From JBCBSZ01 sp039818945 (lineage in GTDB: Bacteria; Actinomycetota; Acidimicrobiia; Acidimicrobiales; Poriferisodalaceae), in assembly GCA_039818945.1 (NCBI GenBank), contig JBCBSZ010000001.1, positions 62,001-126,000 of the forward strand: 64,000 nucleotides of DNA, given 5' to 3'. The position numbers were made by a program, and so were the translations under genes. Below the pieces are notes generated by a model that was given only the letters and a program-made list of their open reading frames with translations, was not told the DNA's origin and did no database searches. Below are positions 16,849 through 25,875 of the stretch, piece by piece. How positions within the stretch are numbered: the stretch's first letter is position 1; each line of letters starts with the position of its first letter.

Positions 16849-17876
16849 GCGGTCCCCACGAGCGCGGAGTGCCGTGGCGGGCCGAGCCGGTGCACCTCCT
16901 GGATGCCCGGCGGTGCGGCGATCACGTCGCGCACCCGGTTGATGAGCGAGGTCGCCGAGCCGGGCGGTCCGATCTGGCGGTCGACGTGCACGGTCGAGCC
17001 GGGCTCACCCTCCACCCTCCAGCGCATGAAGTCCTGTTCGCCGGGCTCGACGGCCCGCAGCTCGATGTGGGCGTGGGCCGTCACCCCCTCGGCCGTCGTC
17101 ACGTCGACGAGGATGCGCAGCCCGGCCGGCTCACCCGCGGGGATGTCGCGCCGGAGCCCGGCGGCGTGGATCGGCTCGTCGAGCAGCACCGGCTCGCGTC
17201 GCTCGACGCACCCGGTGACCTCGAAGCCGAGGGCCTCGGTGACCTGCCACGGGATCAGCCGGTAGAGCTCGCCGACGGGACCGCGGCGATCGACCAGCTC
17301 CTCCTGGAACCGCTCGCGGTCGAAGCCGATGCCGGCGAGCGGTGCCACCGTGCCCGACACGCCCAGGTTGGTCCGGCTCACGTGGTGCAGCGAGGTGATG
17401 TCCGTACAGGGCGCCGCGGCGAGGATGCCGGACCAGATCCTCGACATGTCCCAGATGCCCGAACCGGTGAACGTGACACCGGCGCGCATCGCGAGGTCGT
17501 GGATGCGGCCGGCCAGCTCGGGGTCGGCGGCGCGGGGCAGGTACGACTCGGTGTTGTGCGAGAGCACGTTGACGCCGGCCGGCAGGAGGCGCTCGAGGCA
17601 GGGCAGGTTCTCGGCGAGGCGGTCCGTCGTCGCGACCACCGCGAGGTCGGCGCGGTCGCCGAGCGAGGAGTAGTCGGCGGCGTCGCAGTCCTCGACGACG
17701 ACGCCGAGGTCCCGGTCGAGCCCGGCCAGGCGACCGACGTCCTGGCCCACCTTCGGTCCGGCCCGGTTGTAGGCGGCGACGACGGGCCAGCCCTTCGCCG
17801 TCGCCATCCTCACGACGTCGGTGCCGTAGCGGCCGACGCCGTACACCGCGATCCGTGGAGCGCCCGGTTCGGTCAT
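16845..17876 (-). CDS. DapB-fold NAD(P)H-dependent dehydrogenase (2,4-diaminopentanoate-dehydrogenase-like)
   Basis: A 343-residue protein. A Rossmann motif, IAVYGVGRYGTDVVRMATAK, opens the protein; there follow NVLSHNTESYLPR and a DapB-like substrate domain beginning TFTGSGIWDMSRIW. It matches the amine dehydrogenase/dihydrodipicolinate-reductase-like group found in catabolic clusters rather than true DapB, which is about 250 residues. It precedes the sulfotransferase with a 4-nt overlap and follows TetR after 27 bp, so all three may be one transcript. The substrate is probably a carbonyl or amine intermediate of a degradative route; this is inference. Confidence 0.82.
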   Translation of the reverse strand: MTEPGAPRIAVYGVGRYGTDVVRMATAKGWPVVAAYNRAGPKVGQDVGRLAGLDRDLGVVVEDCDAADYSSLGDRADLAVVATTDRLAENLPCLERLLPAGVNVLSHNTESYLPRAADPELAGRIHDLAMRAGVTFTGSGIWDMSRIWSGILAAAPCTDITSLHHVSRTNLGVSGTVAPLAGIGFDRERFQEELVDRRGPVGELYRLIPWQVTEALGFEVTGCVERREPVLLDEPIHAAGLRRDIPAGEPAGLRILVDVTTAEGVTAHAHIELRAVEPGEQDFMRWRVEGEPGSTVHVDRQIGPPGSATSLINRVRDVIAAPPGIQEVHRLGPPRHSALVGTA

Positions 17877-17903
17877 GGTCGCAGTCTGGTCGACCGGGTC
17901 GGC

Positions 17904-18425
17904 TCAGGACCCACCGGCGCCGAGCAGATCGTCGAGCATCCCCTCGATCCCGTCGGCGTCGACGAGCCCGAACGCGAGGTGGCGGCCGAACTGCACGGTG
18001 GCCGCCGCCGTGACCGACACCGGCCCGCCCAGCCCGAGCTCGTCGAGGCGCTCGCAGAGGTAGGGATAGGGATCGAACGGCTGCAGGGTCCCGGACCGGG
18101 CCAGCTCGTCGCCGATCGTGAACAGGACGCGACCGGTCGGGCCGGCCTGCTCGGCGAGGATCACCCGGAGGTACTCGCGGGGCGTGACGTCGTCGCCGAG
18201 CGCGGCCACCCGGCGCTCCAGCTCGGCGAAGATCCACGTCGCGACCTCGCCGAGCAGCCCGGCCCGGTTGGCGAAGTGGTACTGGATCGAGCCCTTGGTG
18301 ACCCCGGCCCGCTCGGCGATGACGTCGAGGGCGACGTCGGGCGATCCGGCGGCGGCGAACTCGGCGGAGGCGGCCTCGATGATCGCCGCCCGGGTGGTCG
18401 CCCGTCGCTCCGCCTGCGTCGCCAC
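17904..18425 (-). CDS. TetR-family regulator of the carotenoid-oxygenase/sulfotransferase locus
   Basis: A 173-residue TetR repressor. The N-terminal HTH includes RAAIIEAASAEFAAAGSPDV and VIAERAGVTKGSIQYHFANR (recognition helix around KGSIQYHF), followed by a ligand-binding helical domain. GTG 18425 is used because the protein then begins with the usual short polar tail (ATQAERR); the longer reading starts inside the operator. A perfect 9-bp inverted repeat lies 45 bp upstream and overlaps the divergent carotenoid oxygenase start. Autoregulation and control of the divergent operon are therefore likely. Confidence 0.88.
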   Translation of the reverse strand: MATQAERRATTRAAIIEAASAEFAAAGSPDVALDVIAERAGVTKGSIQYHFANRAGLLGEVATWIFAELERRVAALGDDVTPREYLRVILAEQAGPTGRVLFTIGDELARSGTLQPFDPYPYLCERLDELGLGGPVSVTAAATVQFGRHLAFGLVDADGIEGMLDDLLGAGGS

Positions 18426-18469
18426 CGGGCGATCGTACGCCCGCCCTCTCGACCAGGAGTCGACCAGCT

Positions 18470-18500
18470 CCAACTTACATTCCTTCGGATAGTAAGTTGG
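18470..18500. promoter_or_regulatory. probable TetR operator
   Basis: Perfect arms CCAACTTAC (18470-18478) and GTAAGTTGG (18492-18500) flank a 13-bp spacer in the gap between the TetR gene and the divergent carotenoid oxygenase. The site ends 5 bp before GTG 18506 and includes the AT-rich segment GGATAGTAA, so bound repressor would block both promoters. Confidence 0.7.
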
Positions 18501-18505
18501 TGCTC

Positions 18506-19981
18506 GTGCCCACCACCATCGTCAACCGCGTCAAGCCGACCCTCAGCCCGTCGGACCACCCGTACCTGAACGGCGCCTGGACGCCGCTGCACGAGGAGGT
18601 CGACGCCACCGACCTCGAGGTGATCGGGGAGATCCCGACCGACCTCAACGGCATCTACGTCCGCAACACCGAGAACCCGGTGCACGACGCCATCGGCGTC
18701 TACCACCCCTTCGACGGCGACGGGATGCTCCACTCGATGCGCTTCGACGGCGGCCGGGCGACCTACCGCAACCGGTTCGTGCGCACCGAGGGCTTCCTCG
18801 CCGAGCAGGAGGCGGGCCACGCGCTCTGGACCGGCATCACCGGCAACCCGGCCAAGTCGCTGCGCGAGGGCTGGGGCGCCCGAGGGCGCATGAAGGACGC
18901 GTCGTCGACCGACGTCGTCGTCCACCACGGCGAGGTGATCTCGACCCACTACATGTGCGGCGAGGGGTACCGCTTCGATCCGATGACGATGGAGCAGCTC
19001 GGCACCGCCAACTGGGTCCCGCCCGAGGGCGTGTCGGCCCATCCGAAGGTCGACCTGTCGACCGGCGAGCTGCTGTTCTTCAACTACGGCAAGCAGGCGC
19101 CGTACATGCACTACGGCGTGGTCGGGCCGGGCGGTGACCTGAAGCACCTGATCCCCGTCGAGCTCCCCGGGCCACGGCTCCCCCACGACATGGCGTTCAC
19201 CAGGAACTTCTCGATCCTGGTCGACCTGCCGTTCTTCTGGAACGAGGAGCTCCTCGCCGCCGGCTATCACGCGCCGATGTTCCACGAGCACCTGCCGACC
19301 CGCTTCGCGATCGTCCCCCGGTTCGGTTCGCCGAGCGAGATCCGGTGGTTCGAGGCCGACCCGACCTTCGTCCTGCACTGGATGAACGCCTACGAGGACG
19401 GCAACGAGATCGTCCTCGACGGCTACTTCCAGGAGGACCCCGACCCCGCCCCGCTCGACCTGCCCGACGTCGACCCGCGGCTGGCCAAGCTGATGGCGAC
19501 GATCGACGAGCGATCCTTCAAGCCGAAGCTGCACCGCTGGCGCTTCAACCTCGACACCGGCGCGACGACCGAGGAGCACCTCGACGAGCGGCTGCTCGAG
19601 TTCGGAACCTGGAACCAGCGCCTCGCCGGAGAGAAGAGTCGCTACCTCTACTCGACGACGACGGCGCCGGGGTTCTTCCTCTTCGACGGCATCGTGAAGC
19701 ACGACCTCGAGACGGGCGACTCGACGTCGCTGCACTTCGGCCCGGACCGATTCGGCAGCGAGGCACCGTTCGCTCCCCGCGACGGCGCCACCGCCGAGGA
19801 CGACGGCTACCTCGTGTCGTTCATCACCGATGTCGATGCCGGCCGCTCCGAGTGCGTCGTGATCGACGCCCGTGACGTCGCCGGCGGACCGATCTGCCGG
19901 ATCCTGCTCCCGCACCAGATCTCCAGCGGGACCCATGCCACCTGGGCGGGCGCGGCCGAGTACGCCAGCGGTGCGTCGTGA
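18506..19981 (+). CDS. carotenoid oxygenase family (carotenoid/stilbene cleavage dioxygenase)
   Basis: A 491-residue seven-bladed-propeller non-heme iron enzyme. The four iron histidines are H179 (SAHPKVD), H227 (RLPHDMAF), H291 (FVLHWMNAYE) and H477 (SGTHATW). The NGIYVRNTENPV and YHPFDGDGMLHSMRF blocks are typical. Members cleave C=C bonds of carotenoids, apocarotenoids or stilbenoids such as lignostilbene. GTG 18506 is chosen; GTG 18500 and TTG 18497 are alternatives that lie within the operator. The stop overlaps the thiolase start as GTGA. With thiolase and SnoaL genes behind it, this may feed a terpenoid or phenylpropanoid breakdown route. Confidence 0.92.
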   Translation: MPTTIVNRVKPTLSPSDHPYLNGAWTPLHEEVDATDLEVIGEIPTDLNGIYVRNTENPVHDAIGVYHPFDGDGMLHSMRFDGGRATYRNRFVRTEGFLAEQEAGHALWTGITGNPAKSLREGWGARGRMKDASSTDVVVHHGEVISTHYMCGEGYRFDPMTMEQLGTANWVPPEGVSAHPKVDLSTGELLFFNYGKQAPYMHYGVVGPGGDLKHLIPVELPGPRLPHDMAFTRNFSILVDLPFFWNEELLAAGYHAPMFHEHLPTRFAIVPRFGSPSEIRWFEADPTFVLHWMNAYEDGNEIVLDGYFQEDPDPAPLDLPDVDPRLAKLMATIDERSFKPKLHRWRFNLDTGATTEEHLDERLLEFGTWNQRLAGEKSRYLYSTTTAPGFFLFDGIVKHDLETGDSTSLHFGPDRFGSEAPFAPRDGATAEDDGYLVSFITDVDAGRSECVVIDARDVAGGPICRILLPHQISSGTHATWAGAAEYASGAS

Positions 19982-21213
19982 GCGAGCCCGTGTACGTCCT
20001 CGGCGGGTACCAGACCGACTTCGCTGCGCACTGGACCCGCGCCGAGCTGACCCTCTTCGACCTGTTCGCCGAGGCCGTGCTCGGGGCGATCGAGGCCGCA
20101 GGCGTCGATCCGTCCGACCTTGAGGTCGGCCACGTCGGGAACTTCGTCGCCGAGCTGTTCACCGGGCAGGGGATGCTCGGCGGCTGGTTCGGTCATGTCC
20201 ACCCCGACCTCGCCGGCATGCCGGCCAGCCGCCACGAGGGCGCCTGCGCCTCCGGCTCGCTGGCGGCACTCGCCGCGATGGCCGATCTGCAGAGCGGGCT
20301 CTACGGGCTGGCCTGCGTCGCCGGCGTCGAGCTGATGCGCAACGTGTCGGGGCTGGAGGCGAACCAGCACCTCGGCGCCGCCGTGTGGGTTGGGGAGGAG
20401 GTGGTCGACCGTCCGTACGTGTGGCCGGCCATGTTCTCCGACCTCGCCGCCGAGTACGACCGCCGCCACGGCCTCGACCACCGGCACCTCATGGGCATCG
20501 CCGAGAAGAACTTCACCAACGCGAAGCGCAACCCCAACGCGCAGACGCGCACGTGGGAGTTCACGGCGGAGAGCTTCACGGCCGACGACGCAGCCAACCC
20601 CGTCGTCGACGGCTGGATGCGTCGCCAGGACTGCAGCCAGATCACCGACGGCGCCGCCGTGGTGATCCTCGCCTCCGCGGCACGTGCCGCCGAGCACGCG
20701 GACGCCACCGGGCGCGACCTGGCGACGATCCCGCGGATCGAGGGGTGGGGTCACACGACGGCCCCGATGCTCTTCGACACCAAGCTGCGTCACAGCGCCG
20801 ACGCCGAGTACGTCTTCCCCTGGGTGCGCCGAGCGATCACCGACGCCTACCGGCGAGCCGGCATCGCCGGCCCCGACGAGCTCGATGCGATCGAGACGCA
20901 CGACTGCTTCACGATCAACGAGTACATGGCCATCGAGCACTTCGGGATCACTGAGCCCGGCAGGGCGTGGACGGCGGTCGAGGACGGCACCGTGGCGTTC
21001 GACGGCTCGCTGCCGGTCAACCCGTCGGGCGGGCTGATGGGGCTCGGCCACCCCGTCGGCGCGACCGGCGTGCGCATGCTGCTCGACGCCGCCAAGCAGG
21101 TCTCGGGCACGGCGGGCGAGTACCAGGTCGACGGAGCCCGCCGGGTCGCGACCTACAACGTGGGAGGCTCGGCCACGACGAACTGCGCCTTCGTCGTCAG
21201 CACCACCCCCTGA
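19978..21213 (+). CDS. thiolase-family acetyl-CoA acetyltransferase (SCP2-like)
   Basis: A 411-residue thiolase. The nucleophile C90 sits in HEGACASGSLAAL, the second active-site block is ETHDCFTINEY, and GLGHPVGATGVRM carries the C-terminal catalytic histidine region. HDCF rather than NEAFA places it in the SCP2/steroid-type thiolase group, which cleaves 3-ketoacyl-CoA thioesters in side-chain degradation. The second usual cysteine (CGGG) is absent, as in other SCP2-type enzymes. GTG 19978 overlaps the carotenoid oxygenase stop by 4 nt, so translation is coupled. This supports a CoA-thioester catabolic pathway. Confidence 0.9.
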   Translation: MSEPVYVLGGYQTDFAAHWTRAELTLFDLFAEAVLGAIEAAGVDPSDLEVGHVGNFVAELFTGQGMLGGWFGHVHPDLAGMPASRHEGACASGSLAALAAMADLQSGLYGLACVAGVELMRNVSGLEANQHLGAAVWVGEEVVDRPYVWPAMFSDLAAEYDRRHGLDHRHLMGIAEKNFTNAKRNPNAQTRTWEFTAESFTADDAANPVVDGWMRRQDCSQITDGAAVVILASAARAAEHADATGRDLATIPRIEGWGHTTAPMLFDTKLRHSADAEYVFPWVRRAITDAYRRAGIAGPDELDAIETHDCFTINEYMAIEHFGITEPGRAWTAVEDGTVAFDGSLPVNPSGGLMGLGHPVGATGVRMLLDAAKQVSGTAGEYQVDGARRVATYNVGGSATTNCAFVVSTTP

Positions 21214-21225
21214 TCGGGAGCAGCC

Positions 21226-21660
21226 ATGGCCCAGTCACCCCAGCTCGACGTGATCGACACCATCTACGAGGCGTGGCGACGTCAGGACGCCGAGACGGTG
21301 CTGGCCCAGCTCCACGACGGCGTCGAGTTCGTCTACGCGCTCGGCCAGCGACCGGTGGTCGGGACCGAACGGGTCCGGCGGCTGCTCGCACACCTCGCCG
21401 CCAACCAGCGCGACGTCGCGTGGCGCTGGGTGCACCGGGCCCAGGACGGCGACGTCGTGTTCGTCGAGGCGATCGACGACTACATCAACGCCGCCGGACA
21501 CCACGTGCGGACGCCGTTCGTCACCGTCTACGAGTTCGAGGGCACGAAGATCCGGCGCTGGCGCGAGTACTTCGACACCCGGGGCCTCGAGCTGGTCGAG
21601 GCGGGCGAGCCGATCTCGGAGTGGATCGAGCCGCTCGTCGCCCCCGAGCGTGGCCGGTGA
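21226..21660 (+). CDS. SnoaL / NTF2-like small protein
   Basis: A 144-residue alpha+beta cone protein. The helix DVIDTIYEAWRRQDAETVLA is followed by HDGVEFVYALGQRPVVG and a strand series ending in FVTVYEFEGTKIRRWREYFD, the standard SnoaL-like pattern. The family includes limonene-1,2-epoxide hydrolase, ketosteroid isomerase and polyketide cyclases. It is the third gene of the carotenoid oxygenase operon, 12 bp after the thiolase, so an isomerase or hydrolase step in the same route is likely. No signal peptide. The exact reaction cannot be read from sequence. Confidence 0.82.
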   Translation: MAQSPQLDVIDTIYEAWRRQDAETVLAQLHDGVEFVYALGQRPVVGTERVRRLLAHLAANQRDVAWRWVHRAQDGDVVFVEAIDDYINAAGHHVRTPFVTVYEFEGTKIRRWREYFDTRGLELVEAGEPISEWIEPLVAPERGR

Positions 21661-21668
21661 CCCCGGCC
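21652..21668. terminator. short hairpin at convergent gene ends
   Basis: GGCCGG (21652-21657) and CCGGCC (21663-21668) flank the 5-nt loop TGACC, which includes the SnoaL-gene stop codon. The convergent propeller gene ends 6 bp away. Possible bidirectional terminator; the stem is short. Confidence 0.35.
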
Positions 21669-21673
21669 TACCG

Positions 21674-22993
21674 TCAACCCCAGCGGACCCGGGCGATCGT
21701 GAGCGTCGAGCAGTAGTAGACGTCGCGATCCTCCCCCGGCGTGAGGAACATGCCGTTGGCGAGGCTCGACCCGGTGCTGACCCGGCTCACGACCTCGCCC
21801 GAGGTGAGATCGATGACGATCAGCTGGTCGTCCCGGTCGTGGAAGTCGTTGATCACCAGCTCCCCGCTGTCGGGGAACACGACGGGCTGCATCGTCGGGC
21901 GGGCGTCGACGTGCCACGCGACCTCCAGCTCGTCGCCGTCGGTCGCCACGCCGGCGAGACCGCCGTTGATGCTGTCCCATGCGACGCACAAGCCGTACTC
22001 GGGCACGTGCACGGGCGGGGCGATGATGCCACCGCCGGGCGTGCCGAACGGCGCCATCTCCCGGAGGCTCCCGTCGTCGGTCGAGACGCGCAGGAGGCGC
22101 TGCGGGCCGGTCCAGGGAGCGGGCCGCTGCCAGCTCAGGCGCTCGTCGCGGCCGGCGAACCGGCCGTTGGGGTGCACGCCGTAGATGGCCCGCAGCGAGT
22201 CGATGTCGCCGTCGTCCATCAGCCACAGCGCGTCGGCGGAGAGGCACCCGTCCCACGCCAGGCCCTGCTGCCCGCCGGCGTCCCGATAGCGGGGCTGCCA
22301 GTCCGGGTCGATGACCAGATCGTCAGGGGTGACGCGCAGCCGCCACACCCGCTCGATGCCCGGGACGTAGATCAGCTCCCCGTCGTCGGTGAGGTCGCTC
22401 GCGATCCGCCCCATCGATCCCTCGGGCAGCTCCACGGGCTCGCCGACGAGCTCCAGCCCGTCCGGGTGCAACCGGGTGATCGTGGACGGGCCCTGTCCGG
22501 CGAGGCGGAGGTCCTTGGTGACGATCGTGCCGTCCGCGAGGACGAGCAGGCCGTTGTGCGCGCGGTCGACCGGCAGCTCCCGTTCGGCCACCACACGGCA
22601 GTCGGGGTCGAGCCGGTGCAGGTGGTTGCCGTTGACGCCGACCAGGTCGCCGTTGCCGTGCGCGGCGACCGCACCGCACCAGACGTGGTCGCCGCACGGG
22701 AGCTCGGGCGACTCGGCGAGCACGTCGAGCGACTCGGGATCGAGCCGCTGGAGCCACCCGAAGGGCGGCGGTCCGGTGAACGCCGGCATCGTGCCGCCCA
22801 GATAGAGCTCGCCCGGGCCCCGCCGGACCATCATCACGTTCCAGCGCCCGTTGTGGACGGTCACGACCGTCGGATCGCCCTCCGCCGCGCCGAGGGCGCC
22901 GTTCACCGCCTTCTGTCGCCGGTTCCCCCCACACTCGACCGGCCACGGCGAGGGGAAGTAGCCGGGCAGCGGAGCGGCTCGATCGATGCGCAC
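21674..22993 (-). CDS. beta-propeller protein, SMP-30/gluconolactonase-like
   Basis: A 439-residue soluble protein made of repeated four-strand blades, visible as recurring patterns such as GDLVGVNGNHLHRLDPD, DGTIVTKDLRLAGQGPST, DGCLSADALWLMDDGDID and SGELVINDFHDRDDQLIVID. The layout resembles SMP-30/strictosidine-synthase-like propellers that hydrolyse lactones or bind sugars. No signal peptide is evident (MRIDRAAPLPGYFPSPWP). It is convergent with the SnoaL gene and ends an operon direction shared with the FAH cassette upstream (52-bp gap). Catalytic residues cannot be assigned with confidence. Confidence 0.7.
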   Translation of the reverse strand: MRIDRAAPLPGYFPSPWPVECGGNRRQKAVNGALGAAEGDPTVVTVHNGRWNVMMVRRGPGELYLGGTMPAFTGPPPFGWLQRLDPESLDVLAESPELPCGDHVWCGAVAAHGNGDLVGVNGNHLHRLDPDCRVVAERELPVDRAHNGLLVLADGTIVTKDLRLAGQGPSTITRLHPDGLELVGEPVELPEGSMGRIASDLTDDGELIYVPGIERVWRLRVTPDDLVIDPDWQPRYRDAGGQQGLAWDGCLSADALWLMDDGDIDSLRAIYGVHPNGRFAGRDERLSWQRPAPWTGPQRLLRVSTDDGSLREMAPFGTPGGGIIAPPVHVPEYGLCVAWDSINGGLAGVATDGDELEVAWHVDARPTMQPVVFPDSGELVINDFHDRDDQLIVIDLTSGEVVSRVSTGSSLANGMFLTPGEDRDVYYCSTLTIARVRWG

Positions 22994-23045
22994 GGGGTCC
23001 TCCGGTCGGTGCGGGCGAGGCGCGCAGAACGTAACCCAGCCCGGC

Positions 23046-23885
23046 TCAGCGGCAGGTGTTCGTGAGCGAGCCGATGCCCTCGAGGGTGGTCACGATCTCG
23101 TCGCCCGGGCGGAGGAAGCGCCCGTCGACCGCGCCGACCCCCTCCGGGGTGCCGGTGAAGATCAGGTCGCCGGGGGCGAGGGTGATGAGCGACGAGAGGT
23201 AGGCGATCAGGGCGGGGACGTCGAAGATCAGATCGGCGGTCGTGCCGGACTGGCGACGCTCGCCGTTGACGTCGCAGGTGATGGCCAGCGCGTCCCGGTC
23301 GGCGAGGGCGTCGGGCGAGACCAGCACCGGGCCGAGCGGCCCGTAGGTGTCCCGTGACTTGCCGAGATCGAAGTGGGGCGGCTTCGCGGCGAACTGCAGC
23401 GCCCGGTCGGAGATGTCCTGGCCGACGGTGACCCCGGCGACGTGGTCCCACGCCGATGCCGGGTCGATGTCGCGACCGGCCGTGCCGATCACGACGACCA
23501 GCTCGGCCTCGTAGTCGGCGGTCGCGCTGGCGAGCTCGACGTCCGCACGCGGGCCGACGAGGCAGCTCGGGAACTTGGTGAACACGAGCGGCACCTCGGG
23601 CAGCTCCATGTCGGCCTCGGCGACGTGCGACCGGTAGTTGAGGCCGATGGCGAAGGAGTTGCGGGGCCGTGGCGCGGGCGGGCCGAGGTCGGCGCCGTCG
23701 AGCGAGCCGTCCGCCGACGACGGATCGAGCAGCGCGCTCAGCTCGTGGAGCTCGGCCGCACGGGCGATGGCCTCCATCGGGTCGGGACCGAGGCGCCCGG
23801 ACGAGACGGCGACCAGGTCGTGCAGACCACCGGCCTCGTCGACAAGGGCGGCGCGTCCGGCGGCGTTGGCGAGGCGGAAGGTCAT
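23046..23885 (-). CDS. fumarylacetoacetate hydrolase family protein (cassette 1)
   Basis: A 279-residue FAH-fold enzyme. FAIGLNYRSHVAEADMELPE (around 76-95) has the conserved Y-x2-H, VFTKFPSCLVGP precedes the metal-binding glutamates in YEAELVVVIG, and LIFTGTPEGVG is the typical C-terminal block. FAH-family members hydrolyse or decarboxylate oxo-acids such as 2-hydroxymuconate products after ring cleavage. It is the last gene of a three-gene operon (VOC, flavin monooxygenase, FAH) with 4-nt overlaps; its ATG overlaps the monooxygenase stop (23882-23885). The arrangement supports a meta-cleavage-type pathway. Confidence 0.92.
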   Translation of the reverse strand: MTFRLANAAGRAALVDEAGGLHDLVAVSSGRLGPDPMEAIARAAELHELSALLDPSSADGSLDGADLGPPAPRPRNSFAIGLNYRSHVAEADMELPEVPLVFTKFPSCLVGPRADVELASATADYEAELVVVIGTAGRDIDPASAWDHVAGVTVGQDISDRALQFAAKPPHFDLGKSRDTYGPLGPVLVSPDALADRDALAITCDVNGERRQSGTTADLIFDVPALIAYLSSLITLAPGDLIFTGTPEGVGAVDGRFLRPGDEIVTTLEGIGSLTNTCR

Positions 23886-25330
23886 CGGTCTGCTCCGGTG
23901 TGCTCGGGGTGGACGACGGGCGCGGCGGTGGGCGCGAGCACCCGGCAGGTCGCGGCCTCGAGGTCGGCGGTCACGGCGGCGACGTAGCGATCGGGCCGGA
24001 CGACCACCGTCGTGCCCGGTTCGAAGCGATCGTCGACGTCGTCCGGCGCGAGGTCGTGGACCGTCGCTCCCAGTCGGGCCCAGATCGGCGGGACCGCGTC
24101 GACGGCGGCCAGTCGCAGCAGCACCCAGCCGCGACCGATCCCGCCGACGGCGAGGTCCAGGGCGGGCAGGACCTTGCCGACCGCCGGATGGTCGCCGACC
24201 AGCGTCGACCCCTCGAGCCGGGGGAACGGCCGCTGCCCGTACCCGGACTCGAGCGCGGCGTCGCCGTCGTGGGCGATCGCGTCGATCAGCATCCCGGCGT
24301 CGACGGCGTGGGTGACCTGCCCCGCCGCGTGCGGCCGGCGCTCCTCGTCGTAGCTGTCGAGGAGGGCATCGCCGGCCTCGCCGTGCGACACGGCGGCCAG
24401 CTTCCAGGCGAGGTTCTCGGCGTCGCGCATCCCCGTGCACATGCCCTGGCCGTTGAAGGGCGGCATCTGGTGGGCCGCATCGCCGGCGAGGAAGACGGGA
24501 CCGTCCCGGAGCCGCTCGGCGACCGTGGCGTGGAACCGGTAGACCGCGGCCCGGGTGACCTCCAGACGGTCCGGCCCGCCCCACGGCGAGAGCAGCTGCG
24601 CGATCACGCCGTCGTCGAGCACGTCCTCGCGACCCTCGTTCGGGTGGAGGCGGAACTCCCAGCGGCGATGCCGGCCCGGGCCCGGGACGAGGGTGCAGAT
24701 CCGCTCGGGGTCGCACCGCTGCTGAGCGAGGTGCGGCAGGTCCACCGCCGGGTCGCGCACCAACGTGTCGACCACCAGCCACGTCTGGTCGAAGCCCTGG
24801 TCGATCAGACGAAGTCCCCGCAGCCCGCGGACCGTGCTCTTCGCGCCGTCGGCGGCGATCACCCAGCGGGCGGACAGGGTGGCTCCCCCGGCGAGCTCGA
24901 CCCGGACGCCCTCGGCGGTGTCAGCGACCGCGACGACCTCCCGGCCGAGGCGCACGTCGACGCCGGCGGCGATCGCCACCCCCCGCAGCTCGCGCTCGAG
25001 CGAGGGCTGGTCGAAGGTGATGACCCGCGGATGCCCGAGCGCGCCGACCGCGCCGGGCGGGTACTCGATGCCCACGACGCGCCGGCCCGTGGCGTCGACG
25101 AACTCGGCGCCGGGCAGCGGCGACGAGTAGCTCCCCAGGCCGGTGAGCCCGGCCCGGGTGAGCAGCTCCTGGATCTCGTCGTCCATGCCGATGGCGCGTG
25201 GCAGCGGGTAGATCTCCCCGGAGCGGTCGACGGCGATGACGCGAAGACCGCGCTGGGCACATCGCAGCGCGGCGAGGACGCCGACCGGGCCGCACCCGGC
25301 GACGACGACGTCGGTGTCGTGCTCGGTCAC
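23882..25330 (-). CDS. class A FAD-dependent monooxygenase, MhpA-like (cassette 1)
   Basis: A 482-residue phenol-hydroxylase-type flavoprotein. The dinucleotide motif VVVAGCGPVGVLAALRCAQR is N-terminal; the DG motif appears as RWVIAADGAKSTVRGLRGL and the ribityl-binding GD motif as PVFLAGDAAHQMPPFNGQGM. Closest in pattern to 3-(3-hydroxyphenyl)propanoate hydroxylases, which hydroxylate an aromatic ring ortho to OH using NAD(P)H and O2. GTG 25330 overlaps the VOC stop as GTGA and the gene overlaps FAH by 4 nt. The substrate is probably a phenolic compound; identity unknown. Confidence 0.93.
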   Translation of the reverse strand: MTEHDTDVVVAGCGPVGVLAALRCAQRGLRVIAVDRSGEIYPLPRAIGMDDEIQELLTRAGLTGLGSYSSPLPGAEFVDATGRRVVGIEYPPGAVGALGHPRVITFDQPSLERELRGVAIAAGVDVRLGREVVAVADTAEGVRVELAGGATLSARWVIAADGAKSTVRGLRGLRLIDQGFDQTWLVVDTLVRDPAVDLPHLAQQRCDPERICTLVPGPGRHRRWEFRLHPNEGREDVLDDGVIAQLLSPWGGPDRLEVTRAAVYRFHATVAERLRDGPVFLAGDAAHQMPPFNGQGMCTGMRDAENLAWKLAAVSHGEAGDALLDSYDEERRPHAAGQVTHAVDAGMLIDAIAHDGDAALESGYGQRPFPRLEGSTLVGDHPAVGKVLPALDLAVGGIGRGWVLLRLAAVDAVPPIWARLGATVHDLAPDDVDDRFEPGTTVVVRPDRYVAAVTADLEAATCRVLAPTAAPVVHPEHTGADR

Positions 25331-25860
25331 GGCGCCGGGTAGGCGAGCAGCGACTCGATCGACTCGCCGCCCGCACGCCGGGCCACCAACTCCGCCGGGT
25401 CGAACCGCACGCCGATCGGGTTGGCGTCGAACACCGGGCTCGCCATGAAGGCCTCGGCCTCGTCCGGGGTCATGGCGTCGACCTGCAGCTCGACCTGGTT
25501 GCCGTCGGGGTCGGCGTAGTACATCGACACGGTCATGCCGTGGTGGATCGGGGCGACCGGCTCGATGCCCGCGACGGCGAGGCGCTCGTAGGTGGCGAGC
25601 AGCGCATCGAGGTCCTCGTAGGTGAAGGCCACGTGCTCGAGCCCGGCCGCCCGCCGGTCGTTCGGGCCGAGCTGCGGGATGCCGACGATCGCCAGGCGAT
25701 GGTGCTCGTCGTCGTAGGTGAGGAAGGTGAGGAACTCGTTGCCGTAGCGACGCTCGGCGCCCAGCACCGTCATCCACCAGTCCACCGAGGCCTCGTACTG
25801 CGGCGTCCGCAGCACCACGTGCGCCAGCTTCGCCGGCCGGATGACGTCGGTCGCGGTCAT
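25327..25860 (-). CDS. single-domain extradiol-dioxygenase-like VOC protein (cassette 1)
   Basis: A 177-residue VOC protein. KLAHVVLRTPQYEASVDWWM contributes the first His ligand, RAAGLEHVAFTYEDLDALL the second His, and DPDGNQVELQVDAM the Glu, giving the 2-His-1-Glu set. The HHRLAIVG and MYYADPDGNQVELQ blocks are typical of catechol 2,3-dioxygenase-like proteins. A C-terminal tail (FDANPIGVRFDPAELVAR) is also present in the cassette-2 paralogue in altered form. ATG 25860 has a GGGGAG ribosome site upstream. It leads the operon that continues into the flavin monooxygenase and FAH, which fits a ring-cleavage role. Confidence 0.88.
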   Translation of the reverse strand: MTATDVIRPAKLAHVVLRTPQYEASVDWWMTVLGAERRYGNEFLTFLTYDDEHHRLAIVGIPQLGPNDRRAAGLEHVAFTYEDLDALLATYERLAVAGIEPVAPIHHGMTVSMYYADPDGNQVELQVDAMTPDEAEAFMASPVFDANPIGVRFDPAELVARRAGGESIESLLAYPAP

Positions 25861-25875
25861 GGGCCCTCTCCCCTC

